Notes under the pieces: generated by a model
Told to the model about the DNA's origin: nothing
Seen by the model: only the letters and a program-made list of their open reading frames with translations
Database searches by the model: none
Made by a program: the position numbers and the translations under genes
Assembly: GCA_947623455.1 (NCBI GenBank)
Contig: OX392540.1
Coordinates: 28,390,410 to 28,454,409 of the forward strand
From: Mimachlamys varia
Taxonomy: Eukaryota; Mollusca; Bivalvia; Pectinida; Pectinidae
DNA: 64,000 nucleotides
Direction of reading: 5' to 3'
Part shown: piece after piece, positions 28,914-40,289 of the stretch
Position numbering within the stretch: the first letter of the stretch is position 1
How the letters are laid out: each line of letters begins with the position of its first letter

Positions 28914-31888
28914 CTACTTTACTCTGATTTAAGGTGTAGAAATAAATCGAAATTAGCTTTTCACATTCAGAATCTGCTGAGCAGCGATTTGATTGGTGAA
29001 TACAAAGGTCAACTGCACATGACCTTCTACTGGTCGCTGTCAGATCCTACACACGATAGAAATAGTGAGGATCTGTATTTTAATCAGAGTGGCATTTATT
29101 TCCACATAAAGAAACCTAATTGGTGTTTTTGAATTAAGACAAGTACCTTTGGCCCTTAATAAGAACTGCTAGTCAGGGGAATGGCAAAACGACATATTTT
29201 ATATGTGTATAATAACATTACATATTGAATGTACAATGATTTGCTATTGGACATATATATAATATTGTTTGTAACGGTGGTTAAGACGAAAGGAAGATGT
29301 GTTCCATAATATTTCTCCTATTATTTTCTGCAACCATTTCACCTTCTGGCGGGAAGTTTTAGGATTATTACTTGCAAAAATAGTAATCCATTCATTAAGT
29401 TTTTGCAACCTTGAGCAAGGAAACTGCTAATTGAATAATATATCATTTGTTTCAATATTTCGTAATAATTTCGGCAGTATCTTGCAGACAAATCAGGAAT
29501 AGATTTTCTTTCAGTATACTGCAAACGTACTCATTTTGGCGCACTCAAATTTTAGCGCAATGTACTGAAATAGCAATAAGCGTAATCATAATTTGGCGGA
29601 AAATATTTTTCAGTGCGAAAAACGCTAAAATAAGATCACCGCTAAAACGTGTACATTTATAGTATCACTATGTTAGCTATGGTGACAGAGATTGTGTTTG
29701 CTGTTTTCTTAAAGTCATATTATCTCGCAGAAAAACTACTTTGCAAAATTTACTATCGTTTATTGATAGTATATGTCGTATGCATCTTTACCACATGCCG
29801 TAAGATTTACGGTTTTATTAATACAAAGTCATAAACAGTTTGATTTGACAATATTTAAAGAGTTACTCTCTCTCTCTCTCTCAATCATCTTGATCAGCAC
29901 TGGATATTTCTCAGCTTTCTTTGTCCTTAATGTCAGTTTGATTAAGCAGTTCTTTAAAAATCATTTCATTTTCGTGTTTTCTTATTTCTCAGTGTCTGAC
30001 CTACTTATCAGCAAGTGAGTTTATGCTGTGGTCGTAGTATATTAATATCTTACTTTGAACGACTTTTGTAACCCCATGCAGGTTTTCGGTCCCTAATGAA
30101 ACTTGTCTTTATCTAGTCAGAATGTATGCATTTATTTACAGAGATAGTACGAGCACAGATGTATAGTGTATCTTGTAAATATACAATCAAAGTTGTTTGG
30201 GTATAAAGACTATGAAGACATTTTGTGATGTAATACATGCATGTTTATGTGATGCGATGCTACTGAAGGGGACTTTTAACGTCAAACAAAGTAATGGTTC
30301 ATAATTTTATTATACTAATTTTGGTATAATGCAAGTGCAGTGAATTGCGTATCAACTTTCAGCGCTAGAATCTGATTGCTCAAATTAGGCCAGTAATGTT
30401 GACCGTTGATTGTTCCATGCAGCTTAATTGTACACAATAAAAGCGAAACATCGAAACTCAATATGGATTTTATTTAACATTCCCTTATTTACAAATCAAA
30501 ACATAACTTGCTTTAGAGGAACATGTACGATATGTTAGCCATTTTGTTTTTCTGTTAAGTTCCAAAATCAAAAGGGCACAATAAGGGACTGAGGGCAGCA
30601 TACATAAAAACTGTCCTCAATAAGGATCATTGTGTAGATGAGACGAATTTTGGTTTAAACATTTCTGTAGTCTACAAAGGGACATTGGTTTTAGCCAGAG
30701 TTTGAATGTTGACAGAATGTGGACTTTTTTATTCAATGACGACACCACTTCACATCAATGAAAATGGATTCGTTGGCTTAGAATGGTTTGGCTTACTAAG
30801 CCGAAGGGTGTTTTTTTTCTTTTCGTGTCATGTCTCTGAAATATGAAATAAAGCAGATTACTTATAAAGCATGTCTGAACGACGTCTTATCTTTCAGTGA
30901 AATTGACTAAAATACATGTATTATGATATTTAAAATGGTAACACAATGGACAAAATGTCTGTGGTGTTACAGTTGTCTTTGGTGTTTATCAAATGTCCAT
31001 GGTGTTACCATCACAAAAATCAACTCATATTAAATTGAATAAAGGTGAAAAGAAACAATTAGCATTCCAGTAATTATCTGTAGCATTGTTATATGTTTGC
31101 AAATTAATAACTGTTTTCATGAATCTTTAGTTCTAACTTTATTTAAATTTCAATTTAACAAAAATAGGTTTTAATTAAGAGGACATTTTATTATATCAAA
31201 TATACATTGAAATTTTAGTAAATATGCACAAACAATTACATAAGCAATGTACTGCTGCCAAGAAAATTTATTGGAATACAAGTTTGTATGTAATATTATA
31301 GAGGACGCCTGTTTTGTACTAACGACAACCCTGTTTCAGAGCTTACCAAACTGGCAATGTCACCGAGTATGCCAAACAATTTGTGAACCATTTGTTGTAT
31401 AAGTGGACTGCATAAATTAATATAAAACTTGAAAACCAACTTACCTCGATGATCTTGCCGGAGCCGCCACCTTAGTCACGCATGCGACGTAGTTTCAATG
31501 CCACTTGATAGCTGTCCCTTTGTTTTTGTGAACTTGGGGCAGGGTTTATCCAAATGGCTAATACAAGAAACAAAAGAAACGAAAATGGGTCTGACCATGG
31601 ATGTTTCTTTATTGTATTTAGATTCCCCCCTTTTCTCCTTTTTCTTTTTGCAAATGAAATATGTGTTCATAAATTCCAAGTACATATAAACATTGGCATG
31701 AGTGTAACTGATGTATCATTGGAAAAAATGTCACGTGGTAATACCATATCAAGAGCTATTATGCAGAAAAGTGGATGAAACTTTACATATTTACACATAA
31801 TACTTTTTAGCAAATGACGTAAATTGCCTCACGCTGCAACCCAATAACCTATGTCACTGTACCAAATTAGACATGGGTCTTTACTTAC
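28914..31888. other. Sparse intergenic stretch
   Basis: Apart from the MITE at 29517 and a (TC)n run at about 29866-29881, I see no repeat or exon I can support. A donor-like site at about 31445 (minus, GAG|GTAAGT) lacks a usable acceptor. Confidence 0.45.
29517..29664. mobile_element. Small MITE with TATACTGCAAACGTACTC-like ends
   Basis: The left end atactgcaaacgtactcattt matches the inverse of the right end (cgtgtacatttatagtat) with a few mismatches. The interior repeats ggcg/cgct and 'taaaat' motifs. TA at the edges. About 148 bp. Confidence 0.45.
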
Positions 31889-31944
31889 ATATCTGTAGAT
31901 ATGCTTGTGACAGTATAACAGCCAGCATACCATACAGCAAAACT
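31889..31944 (-). CDS. Possible exon, partner of 32317-32414
   Basis: 56 nt between acceptor tttctttctttag and donor TAT|GTAAGT, phases 0 to 2. Reading SFAVWYAGCYTVTSISTD when joined to the preceding candidate exon. Splice sites are good but coding status rests only on the open frame. Relation to gene B upstream is unproved. Confidence 0.3.
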
Positions 31945-32316
31945 CTAAAGAAAGAAAGCGATTAGTTGAGTGTTCTGTATATTTACAATACATAATCATA
32001 TATATCAGATTAGATAAAGGCACATTCGGAATTTGTATGATGGTTTGAAAAAAAGTCCTGTCCTAAATTTGCCATGACTAGCGGTAGTTATTTAGTTATT
32101 TAGAGAGAAGAGGAATTTCAAACCATATGAAATTGAAAAATAAGTGCAGGAGTTGTATTTAGAATATACTATTTCTGGCTAAAATTACCCACATATAATT
32201 TTTTGGATACGAGGCGCGTCGATTTACATTCAAAAGATCTTGCTACATAAAATGTATGCAAATTATACTGAGAAAATTAAGATGAACGGTTAAGATTTCA
32301 ATGTTTCAATAATTAC

Positions 32317-32414
32317 TGACAGATGTGCTTTCCCGTCCACAAGTTTAGTTGTTAATTGTTCCCAAGAGGAAAAATCGCCTTCCTTGAAGTTTTCAGAATA
32401 TGTTGTATATTCTT
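32317..32414 (-). CDS. Possible exon of gene B or a neighbour
   Basis: A strong acceptor (ctttctggtttcag) precedes an open frame reading EYTTYSENFKEGDFSSWEQL and then TTKLVDGKAHLS. The donor (TCA|GTAATT) is weak, and the entry phase (1) does not match the phase 0 exit of the last 63-nt exon of gene B. In phase 0 the frame instead stops after 20 codons, which would make this a terminal exon. Confidence 0.3.
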
Positions 32415-32867
32415 CTGAAACCAGAAAGGCATTAGTTTAAACAGTATTTATTCAAAATTCAAGCATGACATTTGATACATATATTATTACACAGGGATTG
32501 GAAAACAAGCTTAGAGCTTATGTTAATTCCTCTCCGTAATATATACTACAGGAACAAATCGAGACAGTTGACACCTTAAATAACAACATATTGATTTGAA
32601 TAATAAGTTCAACTGATAACATATTTACAAGTGGTGAAAATTGTATTGAAACTTGTAACGTTAAATGTTTAACACATTAGATTAGAGATCAGTGTCTAGT
32701 GCTTTATCTCAGCCAATCATACATGTATGATAGAATATATCCAGTGTAGTATAGTACATATAAGTATATGTTATACAGAAATAAGCACAATAATAACAAT
32801 ATCTTTAGAATACTACTATTGTAATGATAATAATGAGATCGTTCATGAGTATTAATGCAAATGAGTA

Positions 32868-33107
32868 TTAGCTAAATCGTTTAGTGAGTTTAATAACATT
32901 CTGAAATGATAGAAATATGTCTTCGTTCTTTTGAACAGTATATTCAGTACTTCCCCATAGTAAGGTATTTTCAGTAAGGTTAATATTTAGGCTATCTAAA
33001 GTATTTTGTCTTATTCTAGTATAATTGTTACATATTAGCGGAAAGTGATAATTACTTTCGAACAGAAAGGCATGCATTTGATTAGGTTGAAATGGTTTAA
33101 TGTTCAA
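32868..33107 (-). pseudogene. 3' fragment of a LINE reverse-transcriptase ORF
   Basis: 79 codons ending TENTLLWGSTEYTVQKNED, then IFLSFQNVIKLTKRFS and a stop. The order 'H-F-L-C-x-Y-x-x-I-R ... L-L-x-G ... I-F-x-x-x-Q-x-x-I-x-x-T-K-R-F' resembles the C-terminal end of RT proteins from non-LTR elements in invertebrates. No RT catalytic motif remains, so it is a 5'-truncated relic. The assignment rests on resemblance by eye only. Confidence 0.4.
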
Positions 33108-33660
33108 TGATAAAGAAATTAACCATTATAATGCACAGACATTATTATTTATAAGCATCAACTTCTTGCTGTGACTAGATTTGTTTCGATCAACATTAGC
33201 TTAGTGTTGTCTTGATTATATGTCCGAAAGTTCCCTTTTTGTTTCTAAGGATGACGTAACACACACATATACTTCACCTTTTAAATCTAGTAATCGATAC
33301 AGTATGCCGACAAAAATGAATTACCTGTATGCGTATTATCAGCTGTGTCTGGAAGTTCAAACATACCCTTTGTATGTTCTTTTTCACCCTCCTAAAAATA
33401 AACAACAAATATTAACGAGACATTTTCCCCCAACCAATTTTAGTAACATACATACCGATTGCAGTGTCATGCTTTCCGATTATAATATTACTTACCGATT
33501 ACGAGTATAATAAATTCTTACATCTGTAGCTGAACAAGATCGGGTATTCTGGTCATACCAGGTACATTCATTTTATTTTTACTCAAATACTACTGTAGCA
33601 TGCAAACATTTTCGTAGTACACGATTTGAAATAATACAGAACTGGTTTAATTTTACTTCT

Positions 33661-33880
33661 AAATTCATATATTAAAGGGGTTTTACGCACCTGACCCTTC
33701 TGCTTCTACATTAGTTCAGAAATTTTGGATTCCCACTTTTTGGCCCCTAGCATCACTGAAGAGTCCTAGGAGGACGAAACAACTGTATGGTGCAGTTTAA
33801 TTCATATTTTCGGCATGCTGTATCTATTGCTAAATTTAAAAGGTGCAGCACATGTGTGTGTTGCGGCATCTTTTTTGACA
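33661..33880. repeat. Dispersed repeat family D2, copy 1
   Basis: Shares 'gcacctgacc', 'agaaattttggattc', 'ttggcccctag.atcactgaa' and 'gctaaatttaaaaggtgcag' with 38400-38635. The preceding bases 'acagaactggtttaatttta' are shared as well. It ends a few bases from the gene B exon at 33889. Confidence 0.65.
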
Positions 33881-33888
33881 ATACAAAC

Positions 33889-33951
33889 CTTCATTTTCCC
33901 CATTGATTCTGTTATCGCAGTGACCATAGCTTCCAACGATGCCAGGGTTTT
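33889..33951 (-). CDS. Gene B 63-nt coiled-coil exon 6
   Basis: Acceptor ttattactgttccag, donor AAG|GTTTGT. Twenty-one codons starting KTLASLEAMVTAITESM; L6, V10, I13, M17 and M20. This is the last exon I can place with confidence. Confidence 0.65.
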
Positions 33952-36900
33952 CTGGAACAGTAATAAATCAATGCAATGGAACTATCTGCTGGTACAAAGT
34001 AAAATAGCACATACATACCGCAACTTCAATGATAACACACTGTCCGTAAATAAAAAAAAACATAATATTTTCCAGAATATTAATGGAGAAATATACCATT
34101 TAGCACACAGGTAAAATAACAGTAGCTACAAGAATATGTTCCATTTGCTAATAATAGGAGAATATGAGACTGGAGTACAATCTAGAATATTAACAGAAAA
34201 CCTAATTAGCACACAGATAAAATAAAAGTAGCTACTGGTATATTTGTGTAGCCGATATGCATCAGATATACACAGTTTGGTTTGCTTTATTTCGTTTTAC
34301 ATCCTAGTGTCAGCCAGGACATGACAATTTTTGGAGGTGGAGGAAAGCCTGAGTACCCTGAGAAAAATCACCGACCTACGTTCAGTACCTGGCAACTGCC
34401 CCACGTGGGATTCGAACTCGCAACCAAGAGGTGGAATGTCGAAACACCTTAACTACTCGGCTACCGCCTACCCCAAATACACAGACCACGATTTTTATGT
34501 GAACTCTTATAATGTGTTACCTCCGCCGTAATTACAAACAGAGAATAAAAGGGATAAATATAGCCGTGTTAGGCCCTCTAATGAATCAACGTGTCATGAT
34601 GTATCAAATTAGAATAAAGCATACACATGCGTCATTTCCCGAGAGTATAGTATATCCTTATTATAGTATATTCTTATTGTAGTCGATGAAGACTATGGGC
34701 AAGTTTTATGGTCGCAATCTTGATCTCACCGAGAAATATTCTGTATCTTTGTGTGATATGAAGTTTGAGTTTGCTTTTTAGTGTGTTTACTTGTTGTGAT
34801 GACAATAATGACACGGTTCTCATTTTCAGGATTGATGCTTACTTGGATGTGACCCAAGATTTACATGGCGAGTGTCGTCGATGAAGCAAAAGACGCTTAC
34901 GTATCCGAAACACCTGATCGTATTCTCTTGTGCTTTTACGAGAGTCTCCATGTAACTCTTTCCTTTGTTCATATTTTGCCCCTAGTTCGGATTATTGTTC
35001 TGTTGACGCTTTGGTATTCTCTGATTTTTTTTTGTAGTAACAACTTGATGAAAGGAAGGGGCCTAGTAAATTATTGATACACCGCATCCGAGCTATTGCA
35101 AATATTTGGTTGTGTTACATAACATGAAACAAAATAAGCCCTTTCAGAGGAAAAATATAAAAAAAATTCTGACGCGTTAACAAAACTATAAAATGTAGTA
35201 TATAATTCGAACCCAAAATTGAACTTGGTACAAATACTAACGAAGGAATGCGTTATACGGTGACCCTTGAAAAAGAGACTTTCTTTTGATTGTCGATATA
35301 AACCCAAACCTTTTCATCCAGTAGTACTTTCTCCAGGTTAGTCAGCTTTGTGTTCAGCAACCCTGCCTCGTTCTGAAAACAGGTGACATCAATGTATGTA
35401 TCACGTGACACTAATTTAGAAACAATTTATTTCTGTACTTGCTTTGTTTATTGATTTGTTTTTGTGATTTTTTTTAGAAAATGTTATAACTACATTTAAG
35501 ATAAAGTGAAAAAACCGATAATTTAACTTCCTGGAAAAAAAACATATCAATATCATACCGGTTTGAAAGGTATTATTTAATTGTCTGTGCTCTAAATGCA
35601 TTCCTGTTCGGAAGTATTTTATGTTATATTAATGGCGGGTCAATTAAGAGTCTGAGATTAACGACGAATTAGTAATCAACAACAATGATTTACCTTTAAC
35701 TGGTTCACCGATTCCGACATTTCTGTTGACATGGCCTTCAACGACGCCGAGTTGTCCTAGAAAAAAATAATCGAAGGAGATTTCACAAGATAATGAAATT
35801 GAAAGTTGCAAGATTTAGAAATTACACCGAATGGTTTTATTATTATTTTTTCAATAAAATGTTACAGATTGTTTTATTTGGTTTTATTATAAGTAAAACA
35901 TCCTATCCACAACTATGGTCAAATAAGGACGGTCACCCGGTGTATGTGACGGTAAAGTATGTGTTGAGTGCATATGTACAATTTAGGAATAGAACTTCCT
36001 TATACTTTATTTCATTTAATTAAATTACATCATATTTTCTAACATCGAAAATAAAATACTGAAAGTTTACGTCACACTGTTATATAAATAATTATAGAAC
36101 AAGCGTTATTATACTTGGACTGCACGCAATTACTGACAATATGACATGTTTTGTTGTTTTTAACAAGGGGCAACCCTATTGAATCTGAAAAACTGTATTA
36201 GTATTTCTTTACCTCAATAGCCTTCATATCCTGGGTGAGACTCGACACCTGTGTGCTCAATACAGTCGTTTTCGTCTGTAACAAAACATTAATGAAGGTA
36301 TCATAAGAAAATCAAAGAAAATCGAAACGTCAACAAAACTATAATCAGAACTAAACGTCGACAAAACCAGGGGCAAACTATGAACAAATGAAATATTTAC
36401 ACGGAGACTCTTGAAAAAGTACCAGAGAATCAGACCAGGTGTTCCGGAAGAGTAAGCGTTGTACGGTGAAAGTAACTTGCATTCGACCAGCAAATATAAG
36501 GTTATTATGTGATAATAAAAAAGGTTTTGTGAAAATCAATGTTGGCAGCGTTTTTGGCATTTCTTATATTTTGCACGAGGTATACCGATGCTGCGTTCAT
36601 CTTGCTATTGTATTTTCTTAAGTAATTGGTACTTCATGTCATTAATTATTCTTGTTCATTAGTTTTCGTGGTTTGGAGCCGTTAGGATCATTTTGTTAAA
36701 CAAACGTCCATGGGTACCTCATACAATCAAAAGGTAATCTCAAATATCAATGAAAGTCGATTTATTTATGTTCGTGGTTCTATAGCTGCCACGGAGACCA
36801 CGGATATTTATCGACAACGAACATTTCATAACATATAGTAAGATAGTTAACAGGCTAACTATAACGGTCGTCTACCGACTTGTTGTTTCGTTTGGTTTAA

Positions 36901-39606
36901 TTGTTTTAACGTCCTATTAACAACATTTCATGACGACCTCCCGTTGAATGCGATGTGGAGTTGTTTGTTGAATGTGTGTAAATTTTGGAAGCTACGCTAT
37001 GTTGGTATAAGCCTCATAACGATAGTATGGATCGTTTGCCGACTTAAAGTGTTACTCCACGAAAGTATATTACCGAAGGCCCCCAAGAGAGACTAAAGCA
37101 TATCTAGGCCACGGGCAGAACCGATAGTCTTCCTAACATGGGTGAACGCCAAAGGCCAAAAGAGAGTTAGTATCAAGGGAGACAGACAGATTCCTAATTT
37201 TGTCGCCTCATACGATCATGCAATGGGGCAGCAGGTACAATATAAGATTACGCCCTACCTGCAAGGCTGCCAACTGATCGTTGGCAAATGCATGCTATAT
37301 AATTCTGAATAGAAATCTTACAGAGTATCTTCATGGAATCATTAATTACCATTCACAGTTTGTTACCTCGACTATCTCGACAATCCACAACATTAATAGC
37401 AAAATTAGAAATATTTGGCCAACTTTGGACGCTTACAATTGGTAGTCATTAGTTTAAAGGCCCAATATACGTAACTTTCGACAAAACTTGAAGCGAAAAT
37501 CAAATCTAATAACTTGTTATTATGATAGATTTAGTTCAGATTAACTGATATCAGCAATATTCAAAATGAATTCTTACGCGGTTACCGGTACAGCAGCAGT
37601 TGAAACACGTTATTTGTAAACACGCGTCCATTTCGAACTGTCTTCTACCTTCGGTTTGTTGTTGAAGTGGGCCCAACCTGAATTATTTTCAATTCTTTCG
37701 GTTTTTCTGTCAAGAGTTTTTTGTTAGTTACCGCTTAGGTTTACTTCGTTTGAGGCTTATTTTTGCATGGTTATCAACTTGATTTTTGTTCAGAATTTTT
37801 CAGAATCACGAAAAAATTCCTGAAGTTACGTATATTGGGCCTTTAAATGTAATCATATAATGTAATTTATTTCCGGATATTTTGTATGCAGTCTCTTATC
37901 AGGAGTTTCTGGTTGTTTTTTCTTACCCGGACCTAACCGGTGTAATACATGTATCATGTATATGCTTGTTACCTCAACTGTCTTCATCTCGTTGGTCAGA
38001 CTAGAAATCTGTCCCATTAATTCTGGTCCCTTCTTCTGCAAAAAAAAAACCCCATAGAATACCGAAGTGTCACCAAAACATATATATAATCCGAAGGGGC
38101 AAAATATAAACAAAGGAAATATATACACGGGGAACCTTGTAAAAGTAAAAGAGAACAAGACCAGGTGTTTTAAAGAAAGATCTGCAGTGAATATCATTAT
38201 CACGTTATTGTAATCAGCAGGATTTACATCGCAATAATGCACTTTATTTATAAACAATTCAGTGAAGCAGTCTCATGAAGGCATGGTACTTTTAATAAAA
38301 GTAAACAGTAAATACGCTTTATATAAACAAATGTTAAAATCATATCCAAGACCTGCCTAGACGATCTGTATTTTAGTTCATCCTCGATATCCAGGGGTTA
38401 CATTCAAATTATACAGAACTAGTTTAATTTTACTTCTAAATTCATAAATTAAAGGGTATTAAGCACCTGACCTTTCAGCTTCTACATAAGTTTAGAAATT
38501 TTGGATTCTCACCTTTTGGCCCCTAGAATCACTGAAGGACGAAACTGTTGTATGATGCAGTTTAATTATTTTTTTCGACATAATGTATCTATAGCTAAAT
38601 TTAAAAGGTGCAGCATATGTGTGTGTTACGTCACCATTCACCTTCGCTATCTACATCCCTAGATATCGAGGATGACTATAGTTAACTTATACTGCTTTTC
38701 ATAGATTGAAATTATACGTGAAATACAGTGCGATAATCATTATATATTATGTAATATTCTTCGTTTAAAAACCAACTGAACACAATATTTTCAAATCAAC
38801 TTCACATCACCCTTAAAAGTAAAATGAAAAACATTAAAACAAGCAAATCGTCATTTTCTTTTGAATATATACGTTTTCATTAATGTGTTTATGACGGACA
38901 CTTATCTATGGATACTACTTCCGGTTAATGACGTCACATGGCGCGAAAAGACCTCTTTTGAAAGAAACAAAAACAAGTAGTTCGCAAGTCGTTCTAAACT
39001 TCCATTGACAACCCATGATAATGAATAAGCAGTATACAGTTGACAGTTAGGAAATGCAACACTAATTCGAAACTACATAATAATGTACGGAGCCAAGTAC
39101 AATAAAAACTTTAACAAGCAATTGAAACCACGTTATTGGTACTATTTATATATAAAAACATGTACACTGCTTTCTTTGTTCCTTAATACTAAATATGTTG
39201 CAGTATTCTTTCCCCCACGTTATTGAGATACAACTAGAAATGCTAGTACTGTTTTTGTTTTCAGTCAATGAAACAATGAACTGTTGCTTACATCCCAAAT
39301 GATAAATAAAAAAATGAATTCTAAAAATCGATCTTATCTAAATAGTAAGTCACCTACGTAACTTAATGGATGTCAATTAAACCTTATTAATTAACAAACA
39401 AAAATATAAATAATTAAAACTTTTTTTTTTGGGGGGGAGGGGGGGGTTGAAATGATAAATAACTTAAAACGATTGGGTTTCACATTGTTTTTGTTACATT
39501 TTCCATATTACTTACCCTACAATGACCGGAAGTTGATTCTGTAAGGCATAATATCAGCAAGATTGTTTGGACAACAGCGGAGAGCATTTTAAATACTGTT
39601 TATATC
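33889..39606 (-). CDS. Gene B: secreted protein with modular coiled coil, six coding exons seen
   Basis: A signal-peptide exon (39587-39516, 24 codons) is followed by five exons of exactly 63 nt: 38035-37973, 36275-36213, 35756-35694, 35372-35310 and 33951-33889. All have AG acceptors and GT donors and all are phase 0. Each codes 21 residues, three heptads, with Leu at position 6 and hydrophobics mostly at 10, 13, 17 and 20, so the coiled coil keeps register across every exon junction. The mature start is near H-C-R; that Cys could link chains. This architecture (signal, Cys, coiled coil) resembles the N-terminal half of secreted oligomeric lectins such as C1q-domain or fibrinogen-related proteins of molluscs, but no C-terminal domain is visible here. 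The 3' end is unresolved. Confidence 0.68.
34272..34476 (-). repeat. tRNA-derived SINE, family S1
   Basis: On the minus strand it starts gcggtagccgagtagttaag (A box) and contains a B box, gagttcgaatccc. It then has a body with 'tactcaggctttcctccacc' and ends in a tail 'ggatgtaaaacgaaataaag'. The tail module resembles that of the repeat at 36890. Confidence 0.65.
34688..35040 (+). repeat. Dispersed repeat family D1, longest forward copy
   Basis: Carries all the family blocks in order, from 'gatgaagactatgggcaag' through 'gacacggttctcat', 'cttggatgtgacccaagat', 'gtcgtcgatgaagcaaaag' and 'tattctcttgtgcttttacg' to 'gttgacgctttggtattctc'. In gene B intron 5. Confidence 0.6.
35310..35372 (-). CDS. 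Gene B 63-nt coiled-coil exon 5
   Basis: Acceptor gtcacctgttttcag, donor AAG|GTTTGG (weaker). Twenty-one codons starting NEAGLLNTKLTNLEKVL; L6, L10, L13 and L17, the most Leu-rich of the set. Confidence 0.64.
35694..35756 (-). CDS. Gene B 63-nt coiled-coil exon 4
   Basis: Acceptor gattatttttttctag, donor AAG|GTAAAT. Twenty-one codons starting DNSASLKAMSTEMSESV; L6, M9, M13, V17 and L20. It resembles exon 6 (33889-33951), both sharing ASL at positions 4-6 and a final Lys. Confidence 0.66.
36213..36275 (-). CDS. Gene B 63-nt coiled-coil exon 3
   Basis: Acceptor aatgttttgttacag, donor GAG|GTAAAG. Twenty-one codons starting TKTTVLSTQVSSLTQDM; L6, V10, L13, M17 and I20. A family D1 repeat copy lies just upstream of this exon, as it does for exon 2. 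Confidence 0.68.
36290..36470 (-). repeat. Dispersed repeat family D1, reverse copy next to gene B exon 3
   Basis: Contains 'gtcgacaaaaccaggggcaa', 'tacacggagactcttgaaaa' and 'agaccaggtgttccggaaga', the inverse of the family. It starts within about 20 bp of the exon acceptor. Confidence 0.6.
36890..37265. repeat. Dispersed repeat family D3, copy 1
   Basis: Begins with a SINE-tail-like module (ttttaacgtcctattaacaa) and runs through 'tttgccgacttaaagtgtta', 'aaggcccccaagagagacta' and 'cgcctcatacgatcatgcaa' to 'ggggcagcaggtacaatata'. A second, longer copy lies at 40290. Confidence 0.6.
37454..37846. mobile_element. piggyBac-like MITE, copy 2
   Basis: The element at 37458-37842 (385 bp) has ends AGGCCCAATATACGTAA and the exact inverse, flanked by TTAA on both sides. 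It lies in gene B intron 2. Confidence 0.85.
37973..38035 (-). CDS. Gene B 63-nt coiled-coil exon 2
   Basis: The acceptor is ttttttttttgcag and the donor is GAG|GTAACA. Twenty-one codons starting KKGPELMGQISSLTNEM; a/d-type residues are L6, I10, L13, M17 and V20. Closest to the next exon (36213-36275), with which it shares the SSLT core, a Met at position 17 and a final Glu. Confidence 0.68.
38060..38180 (-). repeat. Dispersed repeat family D1, reverse copy next to gene B exon 2
   Basis: Contains 'gtgtcaccaaaacatata', 'gcaaaatataaacaaagg', 'acacggggaaccttgtaaaa' and 'acaagaccaggtgtttt'. It begins about 25 bp from the exon acceptor, mirroring the arrangement at exon 3. Confidence 0.6.
38372..38690. 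mobile_element. MITE of the 'cctcgatatccaggggtt' family interrupted by repeat D2
   Basis: The left end tcatcctcgatatccagggg and the right end ctagatatcgaggatgacta are inverse matches. Between them sits the second D2 copy (about 38400-38635). A fuller relative of the outer element is at 49008-49355. In gene B intron 1. Confidence 0.55.
39516..39606 (-). CDS. Gene B exon 1: signal peptide
   Basis: The acceptor is cgtttattttcag at 39607-39619, then 19 nt of leader and an ATG at 39587. It reads MLSAVVQTILLILCLTESTS and then G-H-C-R, ending at donor AGG|GTAAGT in phase 0. A classic hydrophobic signal sequence. The acceptor implies an upstream noncoding exon. Confidence 0.68.
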
Positions 39607-39912
39607 CTGAAAATAAACGAATGCTATAGTGTAAACCACTGCCGGTTCTTATATGAATAAACGATGAAGACATCTAAACCTATCGTATGTCATCATCTAT
39701 ATAGAATACCCGTTATGTGCTAATCTTTTGTATAGGATATTTTCCGTTATTAAATTTTATTTGACGTTTACTTTAGATGACATGTATCTCGACTTATTGT
39801 TAAAGTTGCTTATCAATTGTGATATAATAAAATATAAACTTTATTTATTTTACAACAATTATGAAACAAGTTATCCAACTTATATTTATCACTCTTGTTG
39901 GCCCGGATATTA

Positions 39913-40072
39913 GCGGGCGAGGGGTCTTATTGTAGGAGGAAACCGGAGTACCCGGAGAAAACCTACGTGGTCGGGCAGGTGACCCCATACCTTTTCACGT
40001 CCGGTCGGGGAATCGAACCCCAGCCGCCTTGGTGAAGGGCAAGTGTGCTATCCACTGCACCACCCGACCAAC
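39913..40072 (-). repeat. tRNA-derived SINE, family S2
   Basis: On the minus strand: tggtcgggtggtgcagtgg (A box), then ggggttcgattccccg (B box), then a body 'aaaggtatggggtcacctgc' and 'tactccggtttcctcctaca'. A second copy is at 48612 on the plus strand. Confidence 0.8.
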
Positions 40073-40289
40073 ACGATGACATGTTGACTGATATTCACAC
40101 TGATGGACTGATCCATAAATGTGAAAATTTGAATACTCTAGTTGGGGAGATCACAGTTGCTTGAGTTTCTGTCAGTAAATTATAAATATATATATGTGAG
40201 AAATGAGCCTCCCATTACAGTAATGTAATTCTATTTGTAATTTGTAATCGACTCCATTTATATAAACCAGGGTAGGGGGTGGGGGTGAT

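Noticed and set aside
31440..31510. Possible minus-strand exon ending ATCGAG|GTAAGT
   Set aside because: A stop lies in the frame that would match its neighbours and the only acceptor is a weak AAG without a pyrimidine tract.
40000..40072. tRNA-like A and B boxes (also at 34400 and 48620)
   Set aside because: They belong to tRNA-derived SINEs: each is followed by a shared SINE body, and a proper tRNA fold with anticodon stem is not evident.
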